Origin: Mesodorylaimus sp. YZB2_4
Lineage: Eukaryota; Nematoda; Enoplea; Dorylaimida; Dorylaimidae
Length of the DNA: 64,000 nucleotides
Assembly: GCA_030248295.1 (NCBI GenBank)
Contig: JASANH010000793.1
Coordinates: 124,001-188,000, forward strand
Reading direction: 5' to 3'
Each line of letters begins with the position of its first letter. Position 1 is the first letter of the stretch. Made by a program: the position numbers and the translations under genes. Positions 59,928 through 64,000 of the stretch are shown here, in pieces. The notes beneath the pieces were generated by a model that was not told the DNA's origin, searched no databases, and was given only the letters and a program-made list of their open reading frames with translations.

Positions 59928-61115
59928 TCAAAACACAATAAGCCCTATTGAAATACCCAGGACCAAGAAGCACACAGCCGCATATGTGGTCGATGCTCTC
60001 GGTAGGGACCTGACTTTAGTAAAGTATGCCTTATCACAAACAGTCCATTGCTCAGTGTCATATTTGAGACTGAGCCCTTTGGCCAGTCCACGTTCATTGA
60101 ATGCAGCTGATGCTGAATCGAAAATGGGTTTCAGTGGTGAATGCTTTCTGAGGGGAAAGGCCCAAGACTCTTTGTACGGGGTCTCCATTGTGTAGAACGA
60201 GCAATCTTTGTTGCCATGCACGAGTTCCACAAAAGGGCCCTTCCCGCCGACGTAAGTGACATAGACGTTGCGGCTTTCCAGCATAACTTGTTGCAGTTCG
60301 GACACTGGCACTACGAGGAATGGATTGTGCAGAAACGACTTTTGTATCCGTCAACCAGTTTCATGCTCGTTTGCCGTTATCATTTGGAGAAAGCTAGTTG
60401 ATAAGGTCGGACCAACTAGCTGACATTGCTTTTGTTCGAGGCACGTCACCATGGTTTCAATATCCGTATAAGGTAAGGGGTTCTTGCTCTTGAGATTTTC
60501 CGAGAAAAGGACAGCTGTATAAGAGCTGGCCAAGACCATAGCCGCCAACGACCAGCACGCGATGGTCAGACGAACAAAATCGAGCATTATGTACTTATCG
60601 CGGTGTTTATGTGTTATCAATGCTGGCCAATGAGAGAAGACTGATATCAACCAATGCGAGGCATTGTGCTCAGAATCAATCCACTTCAACATTTTTCTTG
60701 AGAATAAACTAATAAAAGCTGACGTGATAGCAAGGCAGCAAAGAAATAGGCACCATGTTTCCCATCGGAGAGCCGATACAAGGGCTAAGTTAAGAAAACT
60801 CGTGTTTGACGTGGATGGTGCCCTGGTGGCTATAATCACATCGCTATAGAAGAAGGCATTACTGAATTCGACTCCTCTCATCCGGTTGTACGTGGGAGTG
60901 AAATATGGTTCGTAGGTGTCGAACTCGCCTCTTTGCACGGCACCAATCATGCCAGTGCCAGTCCCATTTTCCAATACATCGCCGTATGCTGTCCGACTGT
61001 CCAAAACGTAAGTACAATTCACTGACATGGCCTGGCATATGGCCTCGATGGCCTTGAATGTTTTACCATCAAATGGTGATATGTGCATGTTGACTATGCC
61101 CACTCGGATGTTCAT
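59928..61115 (-). pseudogene. Ionotropic glutamate-type receptor interrupted by one in-frame TGA
   Basis: One reading frame from ATG 61115 to TAA 59928 (395 positions) is broken only by TGA at 60353-60351 (position 255). It encodes a ligand-binding S1 lobe with the conserved Thr/Arg region (TPTYNRMRGVEFS), a first helix (about 127-148), a pore segment (FSHWPALI), an M3 helix with SSYTAVLF in place of SYTANLAA, the S2 lobe (after the stop: VPVSELQQVM, SWAFPLRKHSPL), and a last helix (AAVCFLVLGISIGLIVF). This is the layout of variant ionotropic receptors without an N-terminal domain. The 5' end may be incomplete: an in-frame stop lies upstream, so an earlier exon is likely. A recent pseudogene, a readthrough gene or a sequence error are all possible. 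Confidence 0.8.
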
Positions 61116-63536
61116 GTCAGTGAGAGGCAATGGCTACGGACTGTTTTAAAAGAGCTATAAGACAGGGCTAGAACAGATCTGTATCACGAGAGAAAGGATT
61201 ACATAAAATCCTCCATTGTGCGGCGGTGCAGTAAGCCTGGGGTCTTGTTGAAGATTCCCTGCACCTGGATCGATATTACGAGGTATTGTACTTGATAAGT
61301 AGGTCCGAGTGGGGTCTTGATGAGGAAATGAGAAAAGCATGGGAGTGAGATCGGCTGACGTACTGTACGCACTTAGTGTACCTGACAAGCTGTAGCCTTT
61401 GTCCCATTTTATCAAAATGCAATAACGAGTATGGGGATGATAGCTGGTTTAGGTCTGCACACTAGAAAGAATTAGGCATATAAAAACCGACATACTCGTT
61501 TGTAGGCCTGTAGTTGTACTGCCTGAATAAACAGACATGGGATCACGAGACATGGTATAGTAAGATCGAAATTCTGCCGGGTGTGCCATTAATGAATGGT
61601 ACTCTTCGACGAGCGAAGTTTTCTGAGAAGGCGGTTAATATATCACTTGAACCACCCCAGGAATCTGCTTTGCAGATTCCAGGAGTCCAAACATTGTGCT
61701 TAGGGTGCTGTACAGTACTTTGCTATGCCTGTCACGAGTAGTTTTCCTATTTATGTCGCAACATTATGTATATTTTACAGCTTGTTATTCTAGTGCTGCG
61801 ACAAAACTAGTGTGAACGTTGCCTATCCTGAGTGTTTTGGTGGAACAGATATTCGTTTGGCCATGGCAGGACCCTAGGAACGGGATCATCAGCAGATTCC
61901 ACCTCGTCGTCTTATTCGCAATCATGTTATCCAGCGAAACGGGTGCGTAAGTACATGAGTGTAGTCCTGGACAAGTTTTGTATCTGGATCTTATGATGCA
62001 AAAAAGAATTGGAACACCGCAGAAATTTTATTGCATTTATAGTTCGATTCGACTCCTTAAAAAAATGGAGGCAAATTTAAAAGAACTTCCTCATGTAGGT
62101 ACACACTTGTATCTTTGAAAAGTGATACCTGAGCACACAGCGGGAAGTCTTTCATGGAAATAATTTTCACATCTGGCAGATTTTGATTTCAACAAGTGTT
62201 AAGTCAGTCTACATAACTCCTGTACTATCTGTTTTCTTTGGGAATGTACACGCGGCCTATGCGAACGTGGAGGGCGTGTATATTCTCAAAGACAACAGGT
62301 TATAGTTATAATGGAAACTTGCAATGAGCCGCATAATTTTGGTGCTGGTCTGGCACCTTCAATTAAACCCCCTCCAAGCCATATTTTTTCCCGGTCTTAA
62401 GTGCAGATTGGCTGACGATCGTGACGTACATGCTTGCGGTAAGTACAAAAGTACGTACTTGCCACCACGCTCGGTCATGAGCACTAATCGATACCACAGG
62501 CATGAACGATAGGATCAATTGGATGCAGGTGGAGTGGCCTTGCAACTTGCAACACTTATTGCAAACTCTGCCTCTTTCTATCAACGGGCTGACGTCCTTA
62601 CGACTACAGTATCCTCTTCAGCTGATTCGAAAAATAAATTGTAAATAGATAGATTTGCGAGAAGAAACTGCGCTAGTACTACTCGTGGAATCGCCAACCT
62701 TTCATTTCGGCCATATCTGATCACATGGCAGAGCACAGTGCAACTATACATACATAATGTACACACAAAATAAATATACAAGGAAATACAGACTGTACAA
62801 TTACAAACCATCACACGGCCCCATTAAAGCAAAAATATTTTTAAAAATCTAGTCTTCGTCCAAGGTCAGAATTCAATCTGCCATGAAGGAAGGGGAAATT
62901 AAGAGGAAAAAAAGCTAAATGAAAAATCTTTGAAAGTTCTAGCAGAATATTTTTTGCTTCAGCTGTCAATCAGTAGGCTGCTGGAATTCATTTTTCCCAC
63001 ATTCTTTTTGAAGGAAAAGTAATGACTGCCTAAAAACAGGCTGAGAGGGCCGCTTGCCCGCAACGCCAAGAAAAATGCAAAAGGGAATTCTCCAATTGCC
63101 GGCTCTGTCTTCCCACTCAAATTAAAGCACGTTCAACGTTCAAGTTCAATGTGAAACAAAATATTCAATAACTGTCTAGCTGAGGTAGTTTGTAAATTTT
63201 TTACCAGGTTTGTTAAGTTTTGCCTGAACTAGAATGCAAAAACTCATTCCCTGCCCATGGACACAGCTGAGGCGCCTGGTTGGACGAGTATAGCCTCCAC
63301 AGCACTCAATTAACAAAGTATCCGTTGAGCCTGACAATGAGCTCCTCGTTTCCATCGCAACCATCACGAATAAACCAATGAAAGTTCGACGCGAAAAGAG
63401 CAAGAAATTCTTCTCGCTTTCCTCACACTATAAGTGCTCTTTGTGCCAGCCGACTATTGTCCTCGTTAGACTTCATATGCGTGACCATCGACTGCCATCG
63501 TTCGATTTTTCACAGAAAAATCGCGTTTCTTCTTAA
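61116..63536. other. Intergenic, no gene recognised
   Basis: Only short ORFs without domains. The last bases hold a pyrimidine tract and acceptor TTTTTCACAG (63507-63516) shortly before the next ATG. Confidence 0.4.
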
Positions 63537-63827
63537 ATGGGATCCCAACCCAGTAAAATTCGAGAATTAAAAGATGTCGTCCCTTTGCAAAAGGACATGA
63601 AAAAAATGAAACCACCATCGAATAGAGTTGGTGCAGAAAAACGAGGATTAGATTCGATTACGACAATTTGTGAAACGAATGACAGTGGAAATGTCGACGA
63701 CGGGCATAGCAATTCGGCCAATTCTGTTGTAGCTAAATCGCCAAACAAAGACGATCAGCTGGATGATATTCCAGACGGAGAATATTTAAGCGTTAATAGA
63801 AAAATGGGGACTTGGGTTGCTGACTAA
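63537..63827 (+). CDS. Small hydrophilic protein with N-myristoylation-type start
   Basis: A 96-codon single-exon frame beginning MGSQPSKIREL, which fits an N-myristoylation signal (Gly2, Ser at 3, Ser6, Lys7) followed by basic residues (KDMKKMKPPSNR). The rest is Asp/Ser/Asn-rich and probably disordered, ending RKMGTWVAD. The ATG follows a bare splice acceptor and AATAAA lies 33 bases past the stop, supporting a real transcript. No homologous family is recognised; peripheral attachment to the plasma membrane is inferred. Confidence 0.6.
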   Translation: MGSQPSKIRELKDVVPLQKDMKKMKPPSNRVGAEKRGLDSITTICETNDSGNVDDGHSNSANSVVAKSPNKDDQLDDIPDGEYLSVNRKMGTWVAD

Positions 63828-63860
63828 AAATTGTGCCTTATCGTGTGTTTAAAACTGTAT

Positions 63861-63866
63861 AATAAA
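63861..63866 (+). terminator. Polyadenylation signal of the terminal small gene
   Basis: AATAAA 33 bases after the stop codon at 63827, within a short AT-rich 3' UTR. Confidence 0.6.
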
Positions 63867-64000
63867 CAGTTACATGACACTTTGATCGACTCGTGGAACA
63901 GTAAAGAATTTTGTGTAAAATATGTCCCTTCACCCTCGAGTGCGCATAAGCGTTTGGTGGTGTGGTAAAACATGAACATGAAATGAATGAATGATCCCTC

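Noticed and set aside
1..64000. CRISPR arrays, operons, phage or bacterial defence systems
   Set aside because: The window is clearly metazoan nuclear DNA with spliced genes; no direct-repeat/spacer array or bacterial gene was seen.

Overview
This is eukaryotic (metazoan) genomic DNA. Genes are split by introns with canonical GT..AG borders, there are no operons or Shine-Dalgarno sites, and AT-rich spacers are full of decayed transposons. The gene set is an invertebrate animal one: a NIT-type guanylate cyclase, RABL6, TSG101, two acetylcholinesterases, an SLC2 transporter, an ionotropic glutamate-type receptor, several secreted Kunitz proteins and a Ly6-like protein. A tetramerising (T-type) acetylcholinesterase tail, small Ly6/Kunitz secreted proteins and bare splice acceptors just upstream of several ATGs fit a nematode best. 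That is inference; no rRNA or mitochondrial marker is present to settle it.

Layout. 0-9 kb (+): 3' half of a receptor guanylate cyclase, a four-TM protein, and a complete 11-exon RABL6 gene ending in the conserved DYEEL. 9.2-14.3 kb (-): a five-exon gene for a secreted TSP1 - Ser/Thr mucin - Kunitz protein, convergent with RABL6. 14.3-21.3 kb: gene desert with a type-II tRNA gene, a perfect hairpin, a 766-bp element with 101-bp inverted termini, and a broken R2-like retrotransposon. 21.4-24.7 kb (+): TSG101, 10 exons, the last behind a 1.5-kb repeat-bearing intron. 25-25.8 kb (-): Ly6-like secreted protein. 27-33 kb: two dead mariners around a Kunitz gene. 33.4-34.2 kb (+): small Kunitz protein with a hydrophobic C-terminus. 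35.2-46.6 kb (-): two acetylcholinesterase genes in tandem; only the downstream one has the C-terminal exons with the T-peptide, and a non-autonomous hAT element sits against a splice acceptor of the other. 46.7-54 kb: mostly empty, with a short unassigned coding exon, a tRNA-like/SINE piece and a 5'-truncated non-LTR retrotransposon. 54.2-56.8 kb (+): SLC2-family transporter. 58.4 kb (+): single-TM protein. 59.9-61.1 kb (-): ionotropic receptor interrupted by one in-frame TGA. 63.5 kb (+): small protein with an N-myristoylation-type start.

As a set, several genes are neuronal or cell-surface (cGMP signalling, acetylcholine hydrolysis, ionotropic receptor) or secreted protease inhibitors. They are independent genes, not a pathway cluster. 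The least ordinary points are: a cyclase with both transition-state residues substituted; an acetylcholinesterase copy without its own visible C-terminus whose last donor has the same phase as its neighbour's; the hAT element whose target duplication supplies a splice-site pyrimidine tract; and the single-stop ionotropic receptor. Exon borders were placed by eye from frame, splice consensus and family knowledge; nothing was tested against transcripts.
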